Made by a program: the position numbers and the translations under genes
In this document: piece by piece, positions 30,240-38,548 of the stretch
Layout of the letters: every line of letters begins with the position of its first letter
Numbering within the stretch: position 1 is the first letter of the stretch
From: Pseudomonas crudilactis
GTDB taxonomy: Bacteria > Pseudomonadota > Gammaproteobacteria > Pseudomonadales > Pseudomonadaceae
NCBI RefSeq assembly: GCF_013433315.1
Contig: NZ_WXVV01000017.1
Location: 102,027-166,026 of the forward strand
Length of the DNA stretch: 64,000 nucleotides
Direction of reading: 5' to 3'
Notes under the pieces: generated by a model
Told to the model about the DNA's origin: nothing
Seen by the model: the letters and a program-made list of their open reading frames with translations, nothing else
The model's database searches: none

Positions 30240-30907
30240 AGGCAATGATTCTGGCGGCAGGCAAAGGCGAGCGCATGCGCCCGCTGACCCTGACCACGCC
30301 GAAACCGCTGGTACGTGCGGGTGGCGTGCCACTGATCGAGTATCACCTGCGCGCTTTGGCGGCCGCAGGATTCAACGAGATCGTCATCAACCACGCCTGG
30401 CTCGGTCAGCAGATCGAAGATTACCTGGGGGACGGTTCGCAGTTTGGCGTGAGCATTCAGTACTCGCCGGAAGGTGAACCACTGGAAACCGGCGGCGGGA
30501 TTTTCCGCGCGCTGCCGCTGCTCGGCGATGATGCCTTTCTGGTGGTCAACGGTGATATCTGGACCGATTACGATTTCAGCGTGCTGCATCAGCCGATCAA
30601 CGGGCTCGCGCATCTGGTGCTGGCTGACAATCCGGCGCACCACCCGAACGGCGATTTCACACTGATCGACGGTAAGGTGCACGACGGCCAACCTGACGCG
30701 CAAACCCTGACCTACAGCGGCATCGCCGTACTTCATCCGCAACTGTTCGATGGCTGCAGCGACGGTGCTTTCAAACTGGCACCGCTGCTGCGCAAGGCCA
30801 TGGCGGCTAGTGAAGTCACGGGCGAGCGTCTGAAAGGTCACTGGGTTGATGTCGGTACGCACGAGCGTCTGGCCGAAGCTGAAACCTTGATAGAAGCGAG
30901 TCGCTGA
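30236..30907 (+). CDS. murU: N-acetylmuramate alpha-1-phosphate uridylyltransferase MurU
   Basis: A 223-residue nucleotidyltransferase that makes UDP-MurNAc from MurNAc-1-phosphate. The N-terminal signature MILAAGKGERMRPLT and TPKPLV are the NTP-binding loop, and the VVNGDIWTD segment holds the metal-binding Asp. It is coupled to amgK by an ATGA overlap and is followed after one base by djlA. Confidence 0.95.
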   Translation: MKAMILAAGKGERMRPLTLTTPKPLVRAGGVPLIEYHLRALAAAGFNEIVINHAWLGQQIEDYLGDGSQFGVSIQYSPEGEPLETGGGIFRALPLLGDDAFLVVNGDIWTDYDFSVLHQPINGLAHLVLADNPAHHPNGDFTLIDGKVHDGQPDAQTLTYSGIAVLHPQLFDGCSDGAFKLAPLLRKAMAASEVTGERLKGHWVDVGTHERLAEAETLIEASR

Positions 30908-30908
30908 C

Positions 30909-31676
30909 ATGTTGTGGCCAGGGACTCTGATTGGAGCCGGAGCGGGTTTTGCAGTTGCCAGCATTCCGGGGGCCATGCTTGGGGCATTGTTGGGGCAGGC
31001 GCTGGATCGGCGTCTGCACTTGCAGAGCTGGGGGCATCTGCGGGAAAAGCTCGGCGGTAAGCCGATGCTGCGCAATGATGAATTGTTGTTCGTGTTGCTC
31101 GGTCGTCTGGCCAAGAGCGACGGTCGCGTCACCGATGGGCATATCCAGCAGGCGCGAAACGAGATGCGTGCGCTGGAGATGAGCGAACCGGCGACACGTC
31201 GGGCGATTGCCGCGTTCAACCGTGGCAAGTCCGGCAGCGACAATCTGCGCGGTTATCTGCGCCGCCTCAGTGTCCAGCCGCACGCCAGCGAAGGTGTGTT
31301 GCGCGCCTGTTGGCGGATGGTCTGGGCCGATGGCCGCGCGGGTGTCAGTGAGCGTGAATTGCTGGCGCAGTGGGGCAAGTGGCTCGGCTGGACGACGCAT
31401 CAGGTGCAGGCATTGGCCAGTGATTACGAGCCGGGCAAACGACCGATCGTCAGTGCTGCAGTGAGTTATCAGGAGGCGATGCGTTTATTGGGCGTGTCGG
31501 CGTCCAGTGAACCGGCGCAGATCAAGCGCGCTTATCGGCGCCTGCTCAGTCGTCATCATCCGGACAAGATTGCCGGGTCAGGGGCGACGCCAGTGCAGGT
31601 GCGTGAAGCAACCGATAAAACCCGTGAGCTGCACAATGCCTACACGTTGATTCGTGAGCGGCGGGATTTTCGCTAA
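30909..31676 (+). CDS. djlA: DjlA-type membrane-anchored J-domain co-chaperone
   Basis: A 255-residue protein with an N-terminal membrane segment rich in Gly and Ala (residues 4-30), a TerB-like helical middle domain and a C-terminal J domain with the HPD motif (SRHHPDKIAG). It would recruit DnaK to the inner face of the membrane. Transcription probably continues from amgK-murU. Confidence 0.9.
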   Translation: MLWPGTLIGAGAGFAVASIPGAMLGALLGQALDRRLHLQSWGHLREKLGGKPMLRNDELLFVLLGRLAKSDGRVTDGHIQQARNEMRALEMSEPATRRAIAAFNRGKSGSDNLRGYLRRLSVQPHASEGVLRACWRMVWADGRAGVSERELLAQWGKWLGWTTHQVQALASDYEPGKRPIVSAAVSYQEAMRLLGVSASSEPAQIKRAYRRLLSRHHPDKIAGSGATPVQVREATDKTRELHNAYTLIRERRDFR

Positions 31677-31706
31677 CCGTTAGAGCTGTGTTGCCAGTGA
31701 TGGCCC

Positions 31707-31778
31707 CTTCGCGAGCAAGCTCGCTCCCACATTGGATCTGCGTACACAATCCATTGTGGGAGCGAGCTTGCTCGCGAA
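31707..31778. repeat. REP pair (REPIN-like), inverted
   Basis: Two near-identical REP cores in opposite orientation, CGCGAGCAAGCTCGCTCCCA and its complement, are separated by about 25 bases and sit between the convergent genes djlA and the DUF3530 gene. Confidence 0.9.
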
Positions 31779-31802
31779 TGAAGGCGCCTCGGTCTTATTC
31801 GG

Positions 31803-32786
31803 TCAGTCCGTGTTCTGCGGGTTCAACCAGCCACGCACCCGGCGGAACAACTGTTCCTGCTCAGCCTTGTTGTCTGGCAAGGCTCTGAGCGCGACCTGGC
31901 TGAACGCCGAGGTCTTCAAGCGCTTGCTCGCCTGCATGCGCTCCAGCGCCGCGTTGCGATCCAGCGGCTTGTCCATGTAGAAAATATCGGCCGTCGGCAA
32001 TTTCAGCGTTGGCGTCAACTCGGCCAACGCCGGTTTTGCCTTGGCCGGCATCTGCGCATCGACCATGACAAATTTCTCCACCTGCGCCGTTTGTTTTTCG
32101 CTCAGGTATCGCGCGGCCCAATAGGCGCCCGTGCCGTGTCCAAGCACAACAATACTGCGTGCGCTCTGCTGCTCGGCGTAGGCAAGCGCGGCGTCGATGC
32201 GCGCGAAGATGCGTTCGGCGTCAGCCTTGGATTGCTCTTCAGTGGTTTCGGCGACTACTTGATCCGCCACTTCGGTTTCACCGCCAGCGGCCTGCTCGAT
32301 CGGCTGCGCGGTGGTGGCGTCTTTGCTGCCGGACTCCGGCGCTTTCGGCACAGCGGGCGCTTCGACGACACGCGCCGCGATGGCATCGCTTTGCAGGTCG
32401 GGCAGCGTAATACTCAGGCTGCTCCACTGCGCATCGGGCAATTTACGCCGCAGCGGGCCGATTGCCTGTGGCCAGTCAGCGGTTTCGCCAGCGCCAGGAA
32501 TGATGATCACCGCACCTTTGGGGTCGGCGGTGTTGGCCGGTTTCCACAGGGCGAGGAAGGTGTCGCTGCCGGCCTGCAACTGTTGCTGTTCTTGCGCCGG
32601 AACTTGACGTTCCAGTGCGGCGGCCTCTTCCTGACTACGCTCTAGCAATGGCTGGCGTTCGGCCGGTTTTTCTTCTGCCGGTTTTTCCGCCGCAGGGGCG
32701 GGGTCGGCGGCGTTGACGGAAAACGCACAAGGCAGGATCAGCGACAGGCACAATGCTGGCAGTGCCAGGCGGTAAACAGAGGGCAT
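31803..32786 (-). CDS. DUF3530 family exported protein (alpha/beta-hydrolase-like)
   Basis: A 327-residue protein with a clear signal peptide (MPSVYRLALPALCLSLIL...VNAADP) and then a Pro/Glu/Ala-rich linker. The remainder resembles an alpha/beta-hydrolase core: VIIIPGAGETADWPQAI near the front and GHGTGAYWAAR, in place of the usual G-x-S-x-G nucleophile elbow, further on. The elbow has Thr rather than Ser, so catalysis by the standard triad is doubtful. Function unknown; it is probably periplasmic. It is divergent from agtS. Confidence 0.85.
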   Translation of the reverse strand: MPSVYRLALPALCLSLILPCAFSVNAADPAPAAEKPAEEKPAERQPLLERSQEEAAALERQVPAQEQQQLQAGSDTFLALWKPANTADPKGAVIIIPGAGETADWPQAIGPLRRKLPDAQWSSLSITLPDLQSDAIAARVVEAPAVPKAPESGSKDATTAQPIEQAAGGETEVADQVVAETTEEQSKADAERIFARIDAALAYAEQQSARSIVVLGHGTGAYWAARYLSEKQTAQVEKFVMVDAQMPAKAKPALAELTPTLKLPTADIFYMDKPLDRNAALERMQASKRLKTSAFSQVALRALPDNKAEQEQLFRRVRGWLNPQNTD

Positions 32787-32859
32787 CGGTTATTCCAGGC
32801 CAGAAAGTATCCCGGCAGCCTAATGGGTTGGTCAGAATTTGTCAGTGTATGAGACTTCA

Positions 32860-35256
32860 ATGAAGCGATTTTGCTGCCTGTGGGTTATCGGCTGTTTATG
32901 GTTTCCCTTGATGGGCTGGGCGGCGCCTGCGCCGCCGTCTCATCTCGCACAGTTGTCGGCAAGCCAGCAGCAATGGCTGGCGCAGCACAGTGAATTGCGC
33001 GTCGGCCTGGTGTTGCAAGCGCCGTATGCGCAATACGACCGGCGCCTGCAACGGCTGTCCGGGGCCAACGTCGAGCTGATGAAGTTGTTGGCCAAGGCGC
33101 TCGACGTCGAATTGAGCTGGCGCAATTTTCAGGATCTCGCACAACTGGAAACCGCCGTGCGCGAGGGCGAGGTCGATATCGCTCCGGGCCTCAGTCAAAC
33201 CCCGAGTGCGCTGCGCCTGTGGCAATTTTCCGATCCGTACATGCGCGTGCCACAACTGGTGGTCAGCGACCAGAAAGCCAGTGGTGTGGTCGATCTGGAG
33301 AAACTCGACAGCCAGACCCGCGTCGCCGTGCGCATGCCCAGCAGCACCGCCGACTATCTGCGCGGCAACTACCCCCATCTGAATCTGCAAGGTGTGCCGC
33401 TGGAGCGTCAGGCGTTGCAGTTGCTGTTGAGTCAGCAGGCTACTTACGCTGTGGTCGATGAGGCGCAACTCGGACGGTTGTCGGCGGAACCGGAGTTCGC
33501 CGAGTTGGTGGTGGTCGGCGACATCGGCCTGCCGCAACTGCTGCGAGTCGGCTCACGCCGCGATTGGCCAGAGTTGGCCGGCATCGTCCAAAGCGCCTTG
33601 CGTGCAGTCCCCGCCAAGGATCTGGAGCAATTGCACAGCCAATGGCTGCAACCGAAATATCCGCGGCTGTCGGAGTCACGGGGGTTCTGGCAGAACCTCA
33701 GTCTGTTGTTCGCGGTAATGCTGCTCAGTTGTGTCGCGATCGTATTCTGGCAGCGCCGCCAACAGCACAGCCTCGAACAGCGGCTGCTGGCCGCGCGGGA
33801 AGACATCGCCTTGCGCGCGGCCAGTGAAGAAGCGCTGCGGTTGACGCAGTTCTCCATCGATCAAAGCACTGTCGGCATCCTCTGGGTCAACTGGGACAGC
33901 CATGTGCGCTACGCCAATCGCGCGGCGGAAGTCATGCTCGGTTATCCCTCAGGCGGATTGATCGAGCGACCGCTGATCGACTTCGAACCGGGCCTGCACA
34001 TGGATCGCTGGCTCAACCTGTGGAAGCGCGCGCGTGCCAGCGAAGAAGGGCCGCTGAGTTTCGAGACCAGTTGCGTGCGCGCCGATGGCAGTGTTTTACC
34101 TGCGGACGTGTCGCTGAGTTTTCTGCGTTTCCGCGACAGTGAATATCTGGTGGTGTACCTCACCGACGTCACCGACCGCCGTCGCGCTTTGGCGGCTTTG
34201 CAGGAAAGCGAGGCGCGTCTGCAAGGTATCGCCGCCAACGTGCCGGGGCTGGTGTTCCGTCTGGAGCGGGCGCCAGTGACTGGGCAGATCGACTTTGCCT
34301 ATATCAGTGAGGGCAGTGAAAGTCTGGTCGGCTACGCACCGGCCGCTATCGCTCATCGCGACATGGGCCTGCGCAGTCTGGTGCATCCCGACGACAAGGC
34401 CAGTTATCACCGCACTCAGGATCAGGCGCTGGACACCGACAGCGACTGGTCATGGCAGGGCCGAATCCTCACGCGTCAGGGCGAACAGCGCTGGGCCGAG
34501 ATCAAGGCGATCACCCGGCAACTGGAGGATGGCGCTTACGTCTGGGATGGCATCGTCTGGGACATCACCGAGAGCAAGCGTATCGAGTTGGAGCTGGCGG
34601 CATCGCGTGAGCAACTGCGCGAACTGTCGGCGCACCTTGAGAGCGTGCGTGAAGAAGAGAAGGCGCGCATTGCTCGCGAGGTTCACGATGAATTGGGGCA
34701 AATGTTGACGGTGCTGAAGCTGGAAACATCGATGTGCGAACTGGCCTACGCGCAACTCGATCCCGGTCTGAATGAACGGCTAAACAGCATGAAACGCCTG
34801 ATCGCGCAGTTGTTTCAATTGGTGCGCGATGTGGCGACGGCGCTGCGCCCACCGATTCTCGATGCCGGGATCGCTTCGGCGATCGAATGGCAGGCGCGGC
34901 GATTTGAAGCGCGTACACAGATTCCGTGTCTGGTGCAGGTGCCGGACAATCTGCCTGCGCTCAGTGATGCCAAGGCGATTGGGTTGTTTCGGATTTTGCA
35001 GGAGGCGCTGACCAATGTGATGCGGCATGCCCAGGCGCATACTGTGGAACTGACGCTGGCGCTGGAAGGCGACGAAGTGTGTCTGACGGTCAGTGATGAT
35101 GGCGTAGGATTCGTCGCCACTGCCGGTCGGCCGACTTCGTTTGGTCTGGTGGGCATGCGTGAGCGGGTGCTGATCATGGGTGGGCGGCTGGTGCTGGAGA
35201 GTGAACCGGGGGAGGGCACCAGTCTGGTGGTGCGGGTGCCGGTGAGTGAGGTTTGA
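32860..35256 (+). CDS. agtS: Hybrid-input sensor histidine kinase AgtS (periplasmic binding domain + PAS + HisKA_3)
   Basis: A 798-residue kinase. Order: signal peptide (residues 1-22), SBP_bac_3 periplasmic domain about 40-265, transmembrane helix about 280-300, two PAS domains about 325-575, HisKA_3 dimerisation domain with phospho-His609 (AREVHDELGQ) and a NarX-type HATPase (GLVGMRERV). It pairs with the LuxR-type regulator encoded 85 bases on. By position upstream of agtABCD it corresponds to P. aeruginosa PA0600 (AgtS), which governs 4-aminobutyrate and 5-aminovalerate uptake. The ligand is not proven by sequence. Start chosen at the ATG that opens the signal peptide. Confidence 0.88.
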   Translation: MKRFCCLWVIGCLWFPLMGWAAPAPPSHLAQLSASQQQWLAQHSELRVGLVLQAPYAQYDRRLQRLSGANVELMKLLAKALDVELSWRNFQDLAQLETAVREGEVDIAPGLSQTPSALRLWQFSDPYMRVPQLVVSDQKASGVVDLEKLDSQTRVAVRMPSSTADYLRGNYPHLNLQGVPLERQALQLLLSQQATYAVVDEAQLGRLSAEPEFAELVVVGDIGLPQLLRVGSRRDWPELAGIVQSALRAVPAKDLEQLHSQWLQPKYPRLSESRGFWQNLSLLFAVMLLSCVAIVFWQRRQQHSLEQRLLAAREDIALRAASEEALRLTQFSIDQSTVGILWVNWDSHVRYANRAAEVMLGYPSGGLIERPLIDFEPGLHMDRWLNLWKRARASEEGPLSFETSCVRADGSVLPADVSLSFLRFRDSEYLVVYLTDVTDRRRALAALQESEARLQGIAANVPGLVFRLERAPVTGQIDFAYISEGSESLVGYAPAAIAHRDMGLRSLVHPDDKASYHRTQDQALDTDSDWSWQGRILTRQGEQRWAEIKAITRQLEDGAYVWDGIVWDITESKRIELELAASREQLRELSAHLESVREEEKARIAREVHDELGQMLTVLKLETSMCELAYAQLDPGLNERLNSMKRLIAQLFQLVRDVATALRPPILDAGIASAIEWQARRFEARTQIPCLVQVPDNLPALSDAKAIGLFRILQEALTNVMRHAQAHTVELTLALEGDEVCLTVSDDGVGFVATAGRPTSFGLVGMRERVLIMGGRLVLESEPGEGTSLVVRVPVSEV

Positions 35257-35283
35257 AGACTTGTGGTGTTTGGGCTGACGCTA

Positions 35284-35306
35284 TCGCGAGCAGGCTCGCT
35301 CCCACA
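35284..35306. repeat. REP element between agtS and agtR
   Basis: A single REP core (CGCGAGCAGGCTCGCTCCCA) interrupts the otherwise co-directional kinase-regulator pair. It may reduce expression of agtR relative to agtS. Confidence 0.85.
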
Positions 35307-35341
35307 GGGATTGGTGTGTACCTGAAATCTGGAGAAAAGAT

Positions 35342-35971
35342 TTGATTCGTGTACTGGTAGCCGAAGACCACACCATCGTCCGCGAAGGCATCAAGCAATT
35401 GATCGGCCTGGCCAAGGACCTGCAAGTGGTGGGCGAGGCGAGCAACGGTGAACAACTGCTCGAAACCCTGCGCCATATTCCGTGCGAAGTGGTGCTGCTC
35501 GACATTTCCATGCCCGGGGTCAATGGCCTCGAAGCAATTCCGCGCATCCGGGCACTGAACAATCCGCCGGCGATTCTGGTGTTGTCGATGCACGACGAGG
35601 CGCAGATGGCAGCGCGGGCGCTGAAGGTCGGCGCGGCCGGCTATGCGACCAAAGACAGTGATCCGGCGCTGTTGCTCACCGCCATTCGCAAGGTCGCGGC
35701 GGGTGGACGTTATATTGATCCGGATCTGGCGGATCGCATGGTGTTTGAAGTCGGCCTGACCGATACACGGCCGCTGCACTCATTACTGTCCGAACGCGAA
35801 TTCTCGGTGTTCGAACGCCTGGCCCAAGGCGCCAATGTCAACGACATTGCCCAGCAACTGGCCTTGAGCAGCAAAACCATCAGCACTCACAAGGCGCGGC
35901 TGATGCAGAAGCTCAACATCACCTCACTGGCCGAACTGGTCAAATACGCGATGGAACACAAACTCCTCTAA
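35342..35971 (+). CDS. agtR: NarL/LuxR-family response regulator AgtR
   Basis: A 209-residue regulator: receiver domain (acidic pocket AEDH, phospho-acceptor Asp54 in VVLLDISMP, Lys in YATKDS) and a C-terminal LuxR-type HTH (NVNDIAQQLALSSKTISTHK). It starts with TTG at 35342, supported by GGAG eight bases upstream. It corresponds to P. aeruginosa PA0601 (AgtR), linked to 5-aminovalerate/4-aminobutyrate uptake and reported to be needed for responses to peptidoglycan fragments. The likely targets are the palindromes before agtA. Confidence 0.88.
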   Translation: MIRVLVAEDHTIVREGIKQLIGLAKDLQVVGEASNGEQLLETLRHIPCEVVLLDISMPGVNGLEAIPRIRALNNPPAILVLSMHDEAQMAARALKVGAAGYATKDSDPALLLTAIRKVAAGGRYIDPDLADRMVFEVGLTDTRPLHSLLSEREFSVFERLAQGANVNDIAQQLALSSKTISTHKARLMQKLNITSLAELVKYAMEHKLL

Positions 35972-35992
35972 AGATCACCGCGATCAAAACTG

Positions 35993-36007
35993 TAGGGGAT
36001 CTCCTTA
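35993..36007. promoter_or_regulatory. Imperfect palindrome upstream of agtA (candidate AgtR site 1)
   Basis: The sequence TAGGGGATCTCCTTA is an imperfect dyad related to the perfect palindrome found about 120 bases further on. It lies in the 267-base gap between agtR and agtA, where regulator binding would be expected. Confidence 0.4.
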
Positions 36008-36111
36008 GCGCCAGAAATTTTGGGCATATCTGTTAGCGACACGCGCTTTTGCTTGTTCTTGCAGCTTGCAGCTCAACCCTCGCCACTGCCTTATCCATCA
36101 GCGCCATCCTT

Positions 36112-36127
36112 GTAGGGCAATCCCTAC
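36112..36127. promoter_or_regulatory. Perfect palindrome upstream of agtA (candidate AgtR site 2)
   Basis: GTAGGG CAAT CCCTAC has perfect six-base arms and a four-base spacer, about 112 bases before the agtA start. The size and symmetry fit a dimeric NarL/LuxR-type regulator site. No -10/-35 pair is obvious downstream. Confidence 0.5.
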
Positions 36128-36238
36128 CCCCAACCTTCCATCCGGCTGAGGCGATTCTCTCCTGCGCCCCGATTTGCGCGCCTGTCAGCAGCCACTAGGC
36201 TTAACCCACAAGCAGTCATCAACAACAAAGGTGTGGGT

Positions 36239-37363
36239 ATGAGCCAGGTCGATACAAACGCAGGGGCCAGTGATGTGCTGGTCAGCTTTCGTGGAGTGCA
36301 GAAGAGCTACGACGGCGAGAACCTGATCGTCAAAGACCTCAACCTGGACATTCGCAAAGGCGAATTCCTCACCCTGCTCGGGCCGTCCGGCTCCGGCAAG
36401 ACCACCAGCCTGATGATGCTCGCCGGATTCGAAACACCAACCGCTGGCGAGATTCTGCTGGCCGGGCGTTCGATCAATAACGTGCCGCCGCACAAACGTG
36501 ACATCGGCATGGTGTTCCAGAACTACGCGCTGTTCCCGCACATGACCGTGGCGGAAAACCTCGCGTTCCCGCTGACCGTGCGTGGCCTGAACAAAAGTGA
36601 TGTCAGCGACCGCGTGAAGAAAGTCCTCAGCATGGTTCAGCTCGACGCGTTCGCCTCGCGCTATCCGGCGCAATTGTCCGGTGGTCAGCAGCAACGTGTG
36701 GCGCTGGCCCGCGCGCTGGTGTTCGAGCCACAACTGGTGCTGATGGATGAACCCCTTGGCGCCCTCGACAAACAACTGCGTGAACACATGCAGATGGAAA
36801 TCAAACACCTGCACCAGCGTCTCGGCGTGACCGTGGTCTACGTGACCCACGATCAGGGTGAAGCGCTGACCATGTCCGACCGTGTCGCGGTATTCCATCA
36901 AGGCGAAATCCAGCAGATCGCCCCACCGCGCACCCTTTACGAAGAACCAAAAAATACCTTCGTCGCCAATTTCATCGGCGAAAACAACCGCCTCAACGGC
37001 CGTCTGCTCAGTCAGACCGGCGAACGTTGCGTGGTCGAGTTGGGCCGTGGCGAAAAGGTCGAGGCGTTGGCGGTCAATGTCGGCCAGACCGGCGAACCGG
37101 TAACCCTGTCGATCCGTCCGGAGCGCGTCAGCCTCAACGGTTCGAGCGATCAATGCGTTAACCGCTTCTCAGGGAGGGTGGAGGAATTCATCTATCTGGG
37201 CGACCACGTCCGGGTGCGCCTGGAAGTCTGTGGCAAGACCGACTTCTTCGTGAAACAGCCGATTGCCGAGCTCGATCCCGCGCTCGCCGTCGGTGACGTG
37301 GTTCCGCTTGGCTGGCAGGTCGAGCACGTTCGCGCGCTTGATCCGCTTTTAGAGGCGAACTGA
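36239..37363 (+). CDS. agtA: ABC transporter ATP-binding protein (AgtA, PotA-like)
   Basis: A 374-residue ATPase of the polyamine/opine-type ABC importer family. Walker A GPSGSGKTT, signature LSGGQQQRVA, Walker B LVLMDEP and the H-loop THDQGEA are intact; a C-terminal TOBE domain follows. AAAGGTG precedes the ATG at 36239. It energises import of 4-aminobutyrate/5-aminovalerate if the agt assignment is right; a spermidine/putrescine importer is the alternative reading from homology alone. Confidence 0.88.
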   Translation: MSQVDTNAGASDVLVSFRGVQKSYDGENLIVKDLNLDIRKGEFLTLLGPSGSGKTTSLMMLAGFETPTAGEILLAGRSINNVPPHKRDIGMVFQNYALFPHMTVAENLAFPLTVRGLNKSDVSDRVKKVLSMVQLDAFASRYPAQLSGGQQQRVALARALVFEPQLVLMDEPLGALDKQLREHMQMEIKHLHQRLGVTVVYVTHDQGEALTMSDRVAVFHQGEIQQIAPPRTLYEEPKNTFVANFIGENNRLNGRLLSQTGERCVVELGRGEKVEALAVNVGQTGEPVTLSIRPERVSLNGSSDQCVNRFSGRVEEFIYLGDHVRVRLEVCGKTDFFVKQPIAELDPALAVGDVVPLGWQVEHVRALDPLLEAN

Positions 37364-37411
37364 TCGCCCCGGCAATACCAACACCAACCCTGCACGTGGA
37401 GAGAACAATAA

Positions 37412-38455
37412 ATGTTGAGATCCCTGAAGTTCACCGCCCTGACCCTGGGCCTGATGGGTGCGGCCAGCGCAATGGCCGCTGGCCCGGATTTGACCGTGGT
37501 GTCGTTTGGCGGGGCGAACAAGGCGGCGCAAGTCAAAGCCTTTTATGCACCGTGGGAAGCGGCGGGCAACGGCAAGATCGTCGCCGGCGAATACAACGGC
37601 GAAATGGCCAAGGTCAAAGCCATGGTCGACACCAAGAGCGTGTCGTGGGACCTGGTGGAAGTTGAATCGCCAGAGCTGTCCCGTGGCTGCGACGAAGACA
37701 TGTTCGAACAACTCGACCCGGCGCTGTTCGGCAAGACTGAAGACTACGTCAAAGGCGCGATTCAGCCTTGCGGCGTGGGCTTCTTCGTTTGGTCGACCGT
37801 ACTCGCTTACAACGCCGACAAGCTGAAAACCGCACCGACCAGTTGGGCGGATTTCTGGGACACCAAGAAATTCCCGGGCAAGCGTGGTCTGCGTAAGGGC
37901 GCCAAGTACACCCTCGAATTCGCGCTGATGGCCGACGGTGTGGCGCCGAAAGACGTCTACAAGGAACTGGCGAGCAAGGGCGGTCAGGACCGTGCGTTCA
38001 AGAAGCTCGATGAGCTGAAACCGAACATCCAGTGGTGGGAAGCCGGCGCACAACCGCCGCAATACCTGGCCTCCGGTGACGTGGTGATGAGCTCGGCCTA
38101 CAACGGTCGCATCGCTGCCGTGCAGAAAGAATCCAACCTGAAAGTGGTGTGGAACGGCGGTATCTACGACTTCGACGCCTGGGCCATCCCGAAAGGTCTG
38201 GACGCCAAGCGTGCCGAAGCGGCGAAGAAGTTCATCGCTTACTCGGTACAGCCGCAGCAGCAGAAGACCTACTCGGAAAACATCGCCTACGGCCCGGCCA
38301 ATACCCAGGCTGTGCCGCTGCTGGCCAAGGACGTCCTGAAAGACATGCCGACCACCCCGGAAAACATCGCCAACCAGGTGCAGATCGACGTCAGCTTCTG
38401 GGCTGACAACGGCGAGCAACTGGAGCAGCGCTTCAACTCCTGGGCTGCGAAATAA
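37412..38455 (+). CDS. agtB: ABC transporter periplasmic substrate-binding protein (AgtB)
   Basis: A 347-residue binding protein of the PotD/PotF fold with a signal peptide ending near residue 23 (AMAAGPDLTV). It contains one Cys pair (RGCDED and QPCGVGFF), which could form a disulfide. It follows agtA by 48 bases in the same operon. Specificity for 5-aminovalerate/4-aminobutyrate is inferred from the operon match with P. aeruginosa. Confidence 0.87.
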   Translation: MLRSLKFTALTLGLMGAASAMAAGPDLTVVSFGGANKAAQVKAFYAPWEAAGNGKIVAGEYNGEMAKVKAMVDTKSVSWDLVEVESPELSRGCDEDMFEQLDPALFGKTEDYVKGAIQPCGVGFFVWSTVLAYNADKLKTAPTSWADFWDTKKFPGKRGLRKGAKYTLEFALMADGVAPKDVYKELASKGGQDRAFKKLDELKPNIQWWEAGAQPPQYLASGDVVMSSAYNGRIAAVQKESNLKVVWNGGIYDFDAWAIPKGLDAKRAEAAKKFIAYSVQPQQQKTYSENIAYGPANTQAVPLLAKDVLKDMPTTPENIANQVQIDVSFWADNGEQLEQRFNSWAAK

Positions 38456-38457
38456 CC

Positions 38458-38475
38458 GAGGGCTCGCTCCCACAT
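38458..38475. repeat. Truncated REP between agtB and agtC
   Basis: Half of a REP core (GGCTCGCTCCCACA) remains in the 93-base gap. It is probably a decayed copy. Confidence 0.6.
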
Positions 38476-38548
38476 TTGGATCTGTGTGCATCAATCGATC
38501 GAGGTGGTTCACCACCTCTGTAACGATCAAAGATTTGCGGAGTACGTC

